DNA of 64,000 bases, from the NCBI GenBank assembly GCA_002900995.3, contig CM035312.1:3368602-3432601 (forward strand), in the 5' to 3' direction. The DNA comes from Ganoderma boninense. Taxonomy: Eukaryota; Basidiomycota; Agaricomycetes; Polyporales; Polyporaceae. Numbering within the stretch: the stretch's first letter is position 1; the number at the start of each line of letters is the position of its first letter. A program made the translations under genes and the position numbers. This document shows, in pieces, positions 16,894-28,363 of the stretch. The notes under the pieces are model-generated. The model was not told the DNA's origin. It was given only the letters and a program-made list of their open reading frames with translations, and searched no databases.

Positions 16894-18121
16894 ACGCGTG
16901 CCTCCCCCCGCTGGACGGTCGTCTACCCGGATGGCCACCACGATTCTCCGTCTCCGTGCCGCTCGGTCCTCCTCGTCAACACGTCAATCTCGTCGAACGC
17001 CTGGCGCCCGCTAAATGTCCCCTCTTCAGATGTCACCGCCATCACCCTCACCACCGGTGGACAGCAAGTGCACATCTTCAACCTGTACGTGGATGGCGAA
17101 CACGACCGCGCCCTCCATGCAGTGGCGCGCGCCACGAGGAAGCTTGCTGGCAGCCAGGACATTGAGACGGCACGCGCCTCACTTGTTTGGCTCGGGGACT
17201 TCAACCGGCACAGCCCAGCCTGGGACGAGGCTCGGAACCACCACCTCTTCACCCAGTCAGCACTCGACCGCTCTCAGCGCCTCCTCCACTGCCTCGCAGA
17301 CTTCGACCTGGAAATGGCGCTCCCAGCCGGGATACCCACCCTGGAGGCGCTGAGCACGCGAAACCTCACCCGCCCCGACAATGTTTTCTGCTCCACTGAC
17401 CTCACCGACCTCATCAGCCTCTGCACCACTGCGCCACACCTGCGTCCCACCAAGACCGACCACTTCCCTGTACTGCTCACTCTCGACGTCTCTCTAGCCC
17501 CGGCACGCCCGCCGCGGCGGCGCAATTTCCGGGAGGTCAACTGGGAAGATTTCGACGCTGCACTGCGCTCGCACCTTGACGCTCACCCCATCGACCCCCA
17601 CATTCGATCGACCTCGGAGTTCGACGCCTACCTGCAGCGATTGAACGATGCGATTTCTTTTGCGGTCGAGCAGGAGGTCCCACTCACCAGCCCTACCCCC
17701 TTTTCTAGGCGTTGGTGGTCAAAGGATCTCTCGATCCTTCGCAGACAGAAGCAGCGCCTCGCGCGGGCGTCCTTCAGGCAGAAGAGCGACCCCGCGCACC
17801 CGGCACATGAAGAGGCACGTCGGGTCCGCAACCTGTACGCCGAGCGCATCAAGTACGCGCGCAAAGACTGCTGGGAGTCCTTCCTCGACAACACCGACGC
17901 ACACTCGATCTGGACGGCCCACCGCTTCCTCAAGCGTGGGCAGTCGGATGGCGGTGCAGCCCGCATCCCAGTCCTGAAATCCGTCGCTGACCCCACGCGG
18001 CTGCTCACGGACAACGAGGCCAAAGGGGAGGAGTTCTACAACACTTTCTTCCTCCCCCCTGGCCCCGACCCTCCGGATGCCCAAGAGCATGCATTCCCGC
18101 CAGCGCGTTTTGAGTTCGCTG
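16894..18121 (+). pseudogene. LINE apurinic-type endonuclease remnant and linker
   Basis: C-terminal two thirds of an exonuclease-endonuclease-phosphatase domain: RWTVVYPDGH, LVNTSISSNAW, IFNLYVDGEHD, WLGDFNRHSPAWDE (catalytic GDFN-H) and TKTDHFPVLL (catalytic DH). The N-terminal metal-binding part is absent, so the enzyme is broken. The frame continues into the linker and ends in the nested TIR element. Confidence 0.85.
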
Positions 18122-18664
18122 CATCAGTAAAACCTGCACAGCTCTGAGAGCTCTGGATCAGAACCGTCCCAGACTTTTCAGACGGGATCCAGACATTTCA
18201 GGTCTGATTGGCGCCCAGACCTTCGAGACCCTCGTTCAGAACATCGGGCGCTCCACTGATTTCACGGCGCTCCTGCTTCCTCCCTTCTCGCACTGAGCCT
18301 TCCTGCCGATTCTCCCTGCCGTGGACCGCATACAACTTTCTGTTGGAGCTGTAGATGGACCCGATATCAACTAAAATTACGCAATGATTCGAGCACCTCT
18401 CTGGTAAGTCAGCATCTGTCCGTGTCCCCGCGGTGATTCCTCCGCTCTCCGTCCCCATCCTCGAGGCCCGTTTTCACTCTTTTCCCCCAGTATTCGGGTT
18501 TGAAGTATATATGCATACTTTATAAGGTGTAGTAAGATAAAATGTCGAAGGTTATTCCACTCCCGGGCTGTAAGCCCCACGTTCTGAGTCCGGAGGTCTG
18601 GATGGTCTGGGACGGTGGCTGTCCAGCGCATCCAGATCTTCAGAGATTGTCAGTTTTACTGATG
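18122..18664. mobile_element. Non-autonomous TIR element nested in the LINE
   Basis: CATCAGTAAAAC at 18122-18133 is inverted as GTTTTACTGATG at 18653-18664, and CCGTCCCAGAC (18164-18174) as GTCTGGGACGG (18605-18615). The inverted ends are therefore about 55-60 bp and imperfect. The 543-bp insert interrupts the conserved run from FEFAA to LQVTRAIAALRAFKAPGPDG. There is no coding capacity. No clear target-site duplication is visible, so the superfamily is open. Confidence 0.65.
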
Positions 18665-20018
18665 TGACATCTCCAACCTCCAGGTCACGCGCGCCATCGC
18701 GGCACTCCGGGCGTTCAAGGCGCCAGGCCCCGATGGAGTCCCCAATGAGGTATACATTCACTGCCACGACACGCTCACCCCTCTGCTAGGCACACTCTTC
18801 CGTGCGACGTTTCACTTGCGCTACTACCCGGCTCTCTGGCAGCTCTCCGACACCATCGTTTTGCGCAAGCCAGGCAAGACGGACTACACCACGGCGAAGG
18901 CGCACCGACCAATTGCACTGCTCAACTGCATGTCTAAAATCTTATCGCGTTGTGTGGCTGATGTCCTTGTTTACCAGGCTGAGTCTCTGTCCCTCTTAGC
19001 AGACTACCAGTTCGGAGGCAGAGCTGGACGCACCACAACCGATTCAATCCACCTCGTGACCAAGACCGTCAAGGATGCCTGGCGACGGGGCAAGGTGGCC
19101 TCCGTGCTTTTCCTCGACATCAAATCTGCCTTCCCGGCCGCCACCCCCGCACGCCTTTTTTACAACATGCGCATGCTGGGGGTCCCGAAGGTCATCACGG
19201 ACTGGCTGCGGCGCAAGCTGGATGGCCGCCGCACGATCCTCAAGTTCGACGACTTCCAATCCGCGCCCTTCGACATTACCAGCGGAATCGACCAAGGCTG
19301 CCCCCTTTCTGTCATTCTCTACGGTTTTTTCAACACCCCGCTGATTAATAGTGCCCAGGTTAAGAAGGGCGAGATTGCCGTGGGATCAATGGACGATGTC
19401 GCCCTCATCACCATTGGCAAGACCTTCACCGAGACCCACAGCAAACTGCAAGACTTTTTCGACCGGCCGGGGGGCGCGCGAGACTGGTCAGCGTCTCACA
19501 ACTCCCACTTCTCTCTCGACAAGTTTGGCCTCCTCAACCTGACAAGGCGGGCGGCCGAGGCCCGGGGTCCAGACCTCACTCTTGGGGACACCACCATTGC
19601 GCCATCCACCCACCACCGTTTTCTAGGGGTCCTGGTCGACAACCGGCTGCGCTTTCATCAACATGTCGCGGCGGCCCTGGGTAAGGGGCTCGTTTGGGTC
19701 GCAGCGCTGCGTCGCCTGGCCCGCTCACAGTATGGGCTCGCTCCTGCCCTCATCCGCCGTCTCTACCTCGCTGTCGCTATCCCCAGCTCGCTATATGCTG
19801 TCGACACTTTCATCACCCCCATAACCAAGCCCGATGGCGCACGGCGCAGCTGCGGTTCAGTGGGCGCTGTAAACAAGCTGAGTCGAATCCATCGTCAGGC
19901 GGTGATACTAATCACAGGCGCCATGCGGACCACGGCCACGGACATCATGACGGCACACTCTGATCTCCTCCCCTTCCCCCTCATCATCGACCAGCTCTGC
20001 CACCGAGCCACTGTCTGA
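18665..20018 (+). pseudogene. LINE reverse transcriptase domain
   Basis: RT motifs in order: KAPGPDGVPNEV, AHRPIALLNCMSKI, YQFGGRAGRTTTDSIH, LFLDIKSAFPA, GIDQGCPLSVILY, and SMDDVAL at the catalytic box where YxDD is usual. The frame is closed by TGA at 20016-20018. It reopens at once in the same frame with family-like sequence, and a single C-to-T change from CGA would explain the stop. Confidence 0.88.
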
Positions 20019-21278
20019 CTGTGCACTCTCCCCGCCTCACACCCTCTCACCCCTCACGTCCAGTGGGCTGCGGCGCACTATGTCCAGAGCCACCGCTCCC
20101 AGCTGCACGAGCTGCTGCACACCTACGTCTCGGCCGACACTCCAGCACGCATGGAGAAGATGCGCCCGGCACGCTACCACCCTGGCGCAAGCCTGGCAGC
20201 CCGCGCCCTCACTTTTGACGACAAGGACAAGGCGGTGCGGGAAGATGAGCAGTGGATGCGGGAGCATGGGGTCTCCGTCTACTCGGATGGCTCGGAGAAG
20301 GATGGCGGGGTCGGCTCTGCGGCCGTCCTCGTCCGGCGCAAGAAGCCGCACCGTCGCACCCTCCGCTACTACCTGGGCCCCTCCTCGGAATACGGGATCT
20401 ATGAAGCCGAGATCGTCGGAGCGATCATGGGAGCGGAACTACTCCACTCTGAGAAGAAAGCCGTCGACGGTCCATCAGTCGCCCTCGACAACAAGTCTGC
20501 CATTGAAGCCTCGCAACAGATACGTACCCGGCCGTCTCACTACCTTACTGACTATCTTCTTCAGCGCGCGTCGCTGCTCCAAGCGAGAGGAGAAGCAAAG
20601 CAAGTTCGCCGCCCTCAACTCACCCTGCGCTGGGTGCCAGGCCACACCAACATCCAAGGCAACGAGCTTGCCGACCAGGAGGCAAAACGCGCTGCCCGTG
20701 GAGCGACCGAGAACAGCTCGAAAGGGCGGCTTCCCTGCCTTCTTCGCAAGCCGCTCCCCATCAGTGCCGCAAAGGTCAAGCTCGCGTATGCAAAGTCCCT
20801 CGACAAAAAAGCGGCCACCGGCTGGCGTACGTCCGTGCGCGGCCGCAAGTTCCGCACCACCGACCCGGCCCTCCCTTCCCCCAAATACATGAAGTCCATC
20901 AAGTCTCTCTCTCGCCGTCAAGCCGCGGCCCTTTTCCAGCTCCGGAGTGGCCACGTACCACTCAATGCACATCTCCATCGCATAGGCCGTGCGCCCTCGC
21001 CGACCTGTCCGGCATGTGGCGGCGCCTCGGAGTCCGTCCTCCACTTCCTGCTGGTCTGCCCCGCCTTCTCGCACGCGCGCGAGCGCTATCTCTCAGGCAT
21101 GGGCCGTCGGGGGCGAGACCTCTCCGCCCTCCTCGGCACCCCTGATGCATGGCCGCCCCTCCTGCGCTATGTCGGCGCCACCAAGCGTCTCTCGCACACC
21201 TTCGGAAACGTGACCCCCCAGCAAGAACCTCGCCAGAGAGCTAGTCACCCGCGTCGACCTGGTCGCGCCCCACGCTAA
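20019..21278 (+). pseudogene. LINE RNase H domain and C-terminus
   Basis: Continues the RT frame after the stop. The four acidic RNase H residues are visible in context: YSDGSEKDG, YGIYEAEIVG, ALDNKSAIEAS and NELADQEAK. A Cys-rich CPACGG...LHFLLVCPAFSHARE motif follows, as in Tad1 elements. The domain itself looks undamaged. Confidence 0.88.
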
Positions 21279-21893
21279 GCAGTCCCCCCCTTCTTTCTCT
21301 CACTGCCCTCTTCGGCAGTGCTGTTCGTCTTGACGCTGATCTCTCCCGCTGACGTAGATCACTGCCCTCCCGCCCATCATCCTTCCTCTCATCTCCTACC
21401 TGTAGTCCTCCACTCTCTTGCTCTCTGTTTTGTACCCCGTGCTCGTGTCGATCCCACGGAACTGTGCGTTGCGGGCACCCACCCGCTCTAGGGACGGGGG
21501 AGTTCTGACGTTCGGCGGGGCAACCGCAGTACGTACCCCTGCTCGCAGTAAGAGGCAGGACCCAGGGGCGCAATCGCACCCAACAGGCGGCAGGTTTGTA
21601 ATCCGCTCCCTTGCCTTCAATGGCCGGGAGGGGGTGGACGTCCGCAACGCACCTTTCCGATGCCCTGCCCCTTCCGTACTTACACAATCTACCTACCTCT
21701 CCTTGCCCCCATCCTCTCTGCGCAACTGCGCGCCTCATCCCGACGTTAACGCTACTCCCCCCTAGCCATCCCCCTAGTTTTGCAGGGACCTCCGGGTCCC
21801 AGGTACTGCTGACCCTTCTCATTCTGACGTAGTTACTACATGTATTCAAGGCCTATCATGAGGCTCGGCCTCGCAGGGCAATAAACGGGATCG

Positions 21894-21911
21894 AGAAAGA
21901 AAGAAAGAAAG
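21894..21911 (+). repeat. GAAA-repeat tail of the LINE
   Basis: A short run of GAAA repeats right after AATAAACGGGATC marks the 3' end of the element and gives its orientation. Confidence 0.8.
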
Positions 21912-22073
21912 AGCCACGAGCTGTCTAAGATCGAGAACTACCCGGGTGTGCACTTCGTGGACACGACGGCGCAACCTGCCCGGCGGCGCGGGTTGTGGTG
22001 GAGTGCGAGCAGCTCGAGTTCGTCGTTTGGCAAAACGAGTAGACTCGATCGAATGCGGATGGGGGCCTTCTGA
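21912..22073 (+). other. Exon-like fragment after the LINE
   Basis: An open frame starts right at the LINE tail and reads HELSKIENYPGVHFVDTTAQ before drifting into low-complexity Arg/Ser sequence and a stop. I do not recognise the family. It could be an exon of a gene broken by the LINE; the other side is lost in the gap. Confidence 0.3.
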
Positions 22074-22229
22074 AGGCCACGTCAAGACGCTCGCGCCGCC
22101 CAATGTCGGTGAACACAGCGACCTCCCGCTGTCACATAGAATTCGAATAAGTGAATGACCATACCAACGCGAAACCCCGACACTACATAGACAGACTCGG
22201 GAAACCGAGACACCCCGCACCACACGAAA

Positions 22230-23721
22230 TCACACAGCACCAGAGGTGCCGAACGAGTCCATCTCCTGTCCATACTCCGCGTCGTCGTACGCCTTCGACG
22301 TGGTGCCGTGCACGTACACCTCGAGGTTCGACATGTTCGCGTTCGAGCCTGCCGCGGTCGCGGTCGCAGTGCCATCGGTGGAGTCAGTCGTCCCCGTGAA
22401 GTGCGTCGCAGTCTTGCGCCCGACGTGCCAGGTCATAGTGCGCGTCGCCGCCGCGTGCTGCGTGTAGTAGCTGTCGTCGTGGCGCTGGTGCCCGACGCGC
22501 AGGATCACGATCGAGAAGATGATGCCCGTCAGCGGCGTGGCCTGCAGCGCATCCGCGCACCCGCAGGCGTTAGTCACTGGCATGCCTTGAAACGTGAAGC
22601 GGGGGAGTTGGGAGGCGGGACGTCCTCACCATCTCGGACATGATCTCGAGGCCCTGCGAGCCAAAGTTGAGCGTCATGACGTAGACGAAGAGGTACGCCG
22701 CGTTGAGGAGGCCGCTCTCCAGGACGATGCGGACGATCGGCATGAGCCTGGGGTTCGCCGCGCGGTCCCGGGGCCGGTCGCTGCTCGTCCGCGTCTGAGT
22801 CCGCTCCGCCATCTGGTGGTCGACGTGCCAGATGCGGAACGCGAGCATGCCTGCCGGTGGTTGCCGATGTCAGCACACGGCCGGAGCATTCAGGGAAGGA
22901 AAGGAAAAGCATACATGTCGAGAAGGCGTTCGCGACGAGGCTGAGCGAGAAGAACGCCTTGAGCCACGAGGCCTCCGAGAGCACGGTCTGGTCCGGCAAG
23001 TGTCCGTACGCCCACATCGTGTACGAGCCCGACGCTGCAGGATCAGGCCCGGTCGGTATCACCGCAACGCTCAGTCGTTTTCGACTGTGCATATATGCAT
23101 ATACATATATTGATGGCCACGTACCTGCGCTGGTGAAGGACAGAGCGATGGGGAACAGCACGATCCAGACGTTCTTGCCCCATACCACCCAGCACCGGTA
23201 GTTCTGTGCCCAGCCAATATCTCAGCACCGTCCGCTCCCACATGGCCCGAACAGCCGAACAACGCAACGATGGAATAGCAGTGGACTCACGACAAACGAG
23301 TCCCCGACAAGTAGGACCGCGACGAGGATGCTGTGCTTGGTGGTGAACAGCGGCTGCGTGACGTCCGCGAGGTACGCGATGCGCGCCGCGCGCGGGTCGT
23401 GCCGGATGAACGCCGCGAACACGTTCGCGGTGTCGACCGCGAACCGCGCGGTCGCGAGCACGACGAGCAGCGCGCCCGCGGACACCATCGGCAGGTTCAG
23501 CTGCGCGCCGTGCCGCCGCCGCCGCCGCACGAGGTCATAGCCGCACACGGCGAAGAGGCACACGAAGACGCCTGGGCGTGGAACAAGGAAGCAGAAGGGG
23601 CGGGAGTCAGTACAGTCCTTGGCCGGACGCACTTGAGCGATCGCAAACATGATAGCATACCATACAGTGCGCCCTCAGCCGCAAGGCCGGCCAGTTCGGC
23701 GACGTCGATAAGCATCGGCAT
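22230..23721 (-). CDS. Seven-helix integral membrane protein, Agaricomycete family
   Basis: Exon model: complement of 22230-22541, 22630-22850, 22915-23034, 23125-23203, 23291-23571, 23661-23721; phases close, 357 aa. Hydrophobic segments follow one another in the pattern of a large family of seven-helix proteins common in Agaricomycetes. Typical marks are LVGDSFV-NYRCWVVWGK, LAFRIWHVDHQ, VRIVLESGLLNAAYL and PLTGIIFSIVILRVG, then a polar Ser/Thr-rich cytoplasmic tail. No enzyme motif is seen and no function is assigned to the family that I know of; a receptor-like role is only a guess. It has no obvious partners: the LINE lies downstream and repeat-rich DNA upstream. Confidence 0.8.
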
Positions 23722-24519
23722 CGTGACTCGGACGCTGCGCAGGGGAGGTCGGCGAGGTCTTTGTTTGAGGGTGAAGAGAAGAAAGATCGGCAAGGCAGAC
23801 TAGCGAAGGAGCGAGACGGGGGAGTGCGCGAACTCTGAGGCGTAGCTCTTCGCTAGCACCGTGTTGGAGAATGGACAGGAAAGCATCAGCAAAAGCGCAA
23901 CTTACCTGTAAAGAAATGCAGGGCGCTACGCGACCGTACAGGCCACTGCAAGAATTCGCAGGCTCCGGCCCCATCCGGCAGGGCCCTGCAGTGAATGGTA
24001 GGATGCGACTGTGGTCTGTAGGGCCTTATCGCACACGATGCACTACTGTAAATCCATGCAGTTTGTTCGCCGGACACGCCTAACCTGTACAAGGACCCGT
24101 AAAGCATCCGTCGGATACGACCGTAGCTTACATTGCCCTCCAACCTCCACCGGATTCCTACCGCCGAGTCGTAGCTTTCGAAGTAGGGAATAAAAAGTCT
24201 TCTTCAGCGGGACCTAACATCCATTCTGTCCCATCGTCATCACCCATCAAGCTCCCGGGCCGAACCCGGCTTTCGTTTGCATGCTGAGTTATGGGCGGGT
24301 CGGTACGCCGGCGGTCTATCTTAGGATATCTCGCCTGGGCCATATACCCAAACCCCCTGAACTAGTCGTTCATAGCAGAATCCCCAAAGAGTCCCCAACG
24401 TTCCAGCATCGGTACCCCAACAAGTCTTTGCTCAAATCGGGAGTTTCGTATGACGTCACATTCGCTCCCGGTTATAGGCGCGGGTCGAGCGACTGCACCC
24501 CAGCTTCGCGACTTGACCT
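23722..24519. other. Intergenic, no supported gene
   Basis: Upstream region of the membrane-protein gene. It contains several short CTGCAG/CTGTAG/CTACAG words around 23920-24060 that recur at 25330-25560. No coding signal is visible. Confidence 0.5.
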
Positions 24520-24592
24520 CTGACCGCGTCCTCCCCCTCTAACCGCGTCCTCCCCCTCTAACCGTGTCCTTCCCCTCTGACTGCGGCCTCCC
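24520..24592. repeat. 19-bp tandem repeat, about 3.9 units
   Basis: CTAACCGCGTCCTCCCCCT and variants repeat at 24520, 24539, 24558 and 24577. Confidence 0.85.
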
Positions 24593-24740
24593 ACTTCCTC
24601 TATGTGGAATTGCTGTCTCTTGCCTTGATTCCCTCATGCCTGCCGAAGCCCGCCGTTGCTGCTATGTTTTCTCGCGTCACCTACCGCCCGTTGGCACGGT
24701 CTTCACTGACACTGACAGGTAGCTCTGTCGGAGCATATTC

Positions 24741-25115
24741 AGGTGCGTCGCAATTTATCTTTTCAGTTTTGTCAATTCAGATCGTTGTATGGGATATCAA
24801 GGTGCGTACTTGTGATTTTTGGCTCTTAACTAGCCTTCAGGTGGTATGCAGTCGTCGCAAAGTGAGCACAAGGTGGGTCCTTGATCTCCTGACCAACTCC
24901 CGGCATTTGTGCATTCTCACAAAGAGTCAAAGGTGCGTCGCTGTGTTTCTCTGGGGTCTGTCTGCGTTTAGGTGATGCGCAAGCATCCTGGGGCACTCAG
25001 GTACGTTCTCAACTATGTTGTTCACGCATTTATGTGAGTACCCATGTCTTTGCGAGTCACTGAGCTCCTCCACTCTCGTTTTGGTGCACGGATGGGGCCT
25101 CGTTCAGAAGGTGCG
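24741..25115 (+). other. Regularly spaced donor-like sites (possible micro-exon gene)
   Basis: AGGTGCGT, AGGTGGGT or AGGTACGT occurs at about 24741, 24799, 24870, 24930, 24999 and 25109. Most are followed within 20-55 bp by CAG/TAG acceptor-like ends after pyrimidine-rich stretches, for example CTAGCCTTCAG and CTGCGTTTAG. It reads like a chain of very short exons and introns, but no protein can be assembled with confidence. Confidence 0.35.
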
Positions 25116-26510
25116 TTGGTAGTTGTCTGCGTTTGCTTTCGCTCTCTCTCTCCGTACCCCTATCCCGTGGAATACACCTACCATCGCGCATACATGTTGT
25201 ATTGAGCAGTAGTCCTTTCGACGAAATATATTTATTTGCCTATTTGGTTATCCTTCCGTTGGGGCTGCGGTAGTAATTTATGACGATGTCAACATCCTCC
25301 ATCATTTTCCACAGCATTCCATAGGTCCCTACAGCGTCTTGGTGGGTCAATTACAGGCCCCTACCGCAGCACACAGGATATGCTACAGAGCCTTGCAAGG
25401 CTCTACAATGTGTTGCTGGACTGACTACAAGTATATACAGCCTCTTGTGTCGTATACTATAGGCCACTACAAAGCGCTACGACGTCCTACAGGAGTCCGT
25501 GAGGTGCTTACGAATCCCTACCACCCTTGCAGACGATTACTTGGGTTGCAGATCTCTGCAATCCCGCTGCCTAATTTGCTGATGAGAAGGCCACTTGGTC
25601 GTCCTACGGCGTCCATCCACCCATGGTCACTAAATAAGTAGACGATTGCGCTCCGCCCTTGGCACTGACCTGTAGAACGCGAAAGATTGAGTGATGCATC
25701 TGTAAGAGGATGTCAAAGCCACGACGCGTTGTGGCAGGTTGTGGCGCACGGTCCCCCACCTCGCCCGCGAGAACAAGAACACCGCCTTTGTCACAAGTTC
25801 CCTCTATGGCAAATCACTTTCGCAATTGTGGCTATCGGCTCCGTGCGCGTATCCGTCCGTCAGAAGTCGCAGGTGCCAACGGTAGTCGGGCGTCGCCGAT
25901 TCTCGGGACCGAACTGTGGCGAAGAGCGTCACAGGGCTTCCAATCGCCGCGTGCCGGTGATGGGATAGGACGTTGGTGTGAATGCAGATCGACATCTAGC
26001 AGTCTATCCTCCCATCCCGTGAGCTCAGGGATGCCGTTGCGACAAGAATCGACAGAGACCATAATCCGCCAGTCGAAGGCTGATCATCATCATCGAAGTG
26101 CTTGAGTAGATCTGTGCGTCTATCCGCATCGAGGTGTCCGAGTCGAGACAGGCATGCGGACAGTTTGGTCAAGCAAAGTTCAAGTTCAGGCACTCACCGA
26201 AGGACACCGAGGGGCAGCTTCCATGAAAGCATGGCTGACTTGGGACAGATCAGAACGGTCGTCAGCAGATATATGGCGAGCAGGGCAATCGGAACAAGAA
26301 CTTTAGTCAATTGGGACAACTGTCCTTCGCAGCATTTACAACGCATGTGCACGCAGTTACACTTCAAGCAGTAGACAGTCCAAGTCAGACGCAGCACAGT
26401 GCAGAAATCGGTAGGAGCAACAGGACAGGACAGGATGGAGCTGAAACATCCTCCCATTCCGCCAAGGACTCAATCGCGAGACCATTGCTCCAGACATTCT
26501 TCGGGTCGCA
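25116..26510. other. Repeat-like intergenic DNA
   Basis: Contains many CTACAG/CTACAA words (25330-25560), a perfect 18-bp palindrome AGAGCCTTGCAAGGCTCT near 25386 and short ORFs without family features. No gene is supported. Confidence 0.5.
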
Positions 26511-27441
26511 CTAGATCTTGACCTCGCGGAGACGCATGTCACCCTCAGGCTTCTCGTAGCTCCGGCACATGTTGAACGTTGCAGAACCAGCTGATGGCCT
26601 CCCCAACGAGCTCGACCTTCTTCCCGCGCACAAACCGTGCGACAGACGCTTCACAGGCGCGCCCCGCCGTGTCCGTCGTGGACCTACAACACAAACACAC
26701 GTCCAATATTAATGCCGCTAGCGCGTCGACCCTGGCGTCGCCGCGACGGCAGGCCAGATTGCAGAGATCGCTGCACCACCATTCAATGGCAATAGTACGG
26801 CCGTCGCTTGAGGGCGGCGTCGTCCGGGCCATCTCGTCGGGAGGCGTCAAGCTTAAAGCTTTAAGTCCGGCCGCGCACCTCCTCGCTCTCCGTGCGGCGT
26901 GAACGCCACTCATGGCTACTTGTCCCAGACGGCCTTGAGGAGGGCAGAGGGCGGAGGGCGGGGCAGAAGTTGGAGAACAACGTGCCACGGATGGTGAGCC
27001 GTCGCCGCGTCTGCCGCATACGTCGGGGTTGGTGCAAAACGCCGGGAGACCTTGAAGCGTGGAGCGGGTCTGGAGAAACTCATGGGTTGGACAACGGTAA
27101 GACGATCTAGACGCACTTACTGAAGTAATGAGGGGCCAGGATCATGTCGATCTCGGTGCCAGGGGAATCGAAGAAGACGTCGTCGGGGAGGACAACCTTG
27201 GAGGTCGATGACAAGTTGCGGAGGTCGACGACGACGCCCAACGCACCCATAGGAGCCCGCCCAGGCCGCCGCCTTTGACAGAGATCTCGACAGAGGGAGT
27301 TTGAGAGGCCGCGTAGACAAGAACCAGAGGGATATCGGTATAGACAACAGCGACGGGGTCGGAGTCAAGCTTGAGTGCGGCAGTGTATGCGTCTCCGAAC
27401 TCCGGTGTGAGAACTGTGCCCTTTATCTTGAAGCTGTCCAT
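26511..27441 (-). pseudogene. FAD-binding (PCMH-type) oxidoreductase pseudogene
   Basis: Reading leftward from 27441: TVLTPEFGDAYTAALKL and LVYAASQTPSVEISVKGGG match the start of the FAD-binding domain, followed by VVVDLRNLSS. The sequence then jumps to what look like C-terminal segments (SPGTEIDMILAPHYFSK, PPPSALLKAVWDK) and ends with FNMCRSYEKPEGD. Most of the FAD domain and the substrate domain are missing. The pieces lie in different frames with no workable splice model, so this is a decayed, internally deleted copy. Confidence 0.65.
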
Positions 27442-28363
27442 GGCTAGTGGTGATGACGAGGGTTGTTTGGCAAGGGGGACTTTGGTGACTCGGAGGGACT
27501 CGGAGATGGAAGACACGTATGAGGGCTACGGCATCATCCAGCGGCGGGCAGCCAGAACCGAGTGAGAACACATACCTGCTGAAAGATCGGATCCCAGTAG
27601 TGCGCTAAGCTCCCCGGGAAGAGGTCGATTTTGGCATCAGTATTGCCTACGGAAAAACCTCTCGAAGGCGTCCCAATGCCACTGGCAGGTCCGCCTGGTC
27701 ATCCGCGTACTACGAGCCTTCCGGGGCCTTTTCGATAAGGAAGGCAACATCAAACGTGTTATCAAGAGCCGATATTTTCTATAACCAGTGTTGTGTTGAG
27801 GCGAGCCGTCGTCTGCGCGTTGCCTGGAGAGCATTGGAAGAGGTTGGTGAGGCAAGACCTTAGACTGAGCACGGAAAGTCATAGCGCCCAGACACGTTCA
27901 TGAGGCGCTTAATGGGACCAGGTCTCGGCAACCGCCTCTCGGTGCTTACCGGTACCTGCGGCTTTGAAGTCTCCTCGACCTCCATTACCCCCAAACCTGA
28001 CCACTATCTATGGATCCTCATGATTTATACGACCCCACAAAAGTGGAGAGTGATATCGAGGACTGGGGGATTCGTGACTGGTCCGTCCTATTGACCCGCC
28101 AGCACACCCGCCGCCAGTCATGGCAGACTCTCAAAAACAGGACTCACTCAGCACTCTTTGGAAGGCGAGTCCTTCCAGGGAATTCAAGAACAGCTTCGAA
28201 CCATGCATGTGACATAGTTCTCGATGCGCCATTTCTTTCCGTTTGACCTCGTGACTGGGTTCGTGGCATATATGCCTTCTTGACCCAATCCAAGGACAGG
28301 ACCGCCCCGTGAGTAACCTGTTCCTCTACCGTGCTTACCAGCGCAAGCAAATCTCTCCGCGCC
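27442..28363. other. Intergenic, no supported gene
   Basis: Short open stretches only, for example a plus-strand frame near 27640-27783 ending GNIKRVIKSRYFL and one from ATG 28010; neither matches a family I know. It includes the aldo-keto reductase promoter. Confidence 0.5.

Larger units (their letters stand above)
16268..21911 (+). mobile_element. Tad1-like non-LTR retrotransposon (LINE), decayed
   Basis: A plus-strand element with 5' tandem repeats, an endonuclease remnant, a reverse transcriptase, an RNase H, a Cys/His C-terminal motif (CPACGG...HFLLVCPAF) and a 3' end reading AATAAACGGGATC followed by a GAAA-repeat tail. ORF1 and the N-terminal part of the endonuclease are missing: the 5' segment (16620-16893) joins directly to mid-endonuclease. 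The endonuclease-RT linker carries a nested TIR element and there is one stop between RT and RNase H, so it cannot be autonomous. A target-site duplication cannot be tested because the 5' end lies at a gap. Confidence 0.9.
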
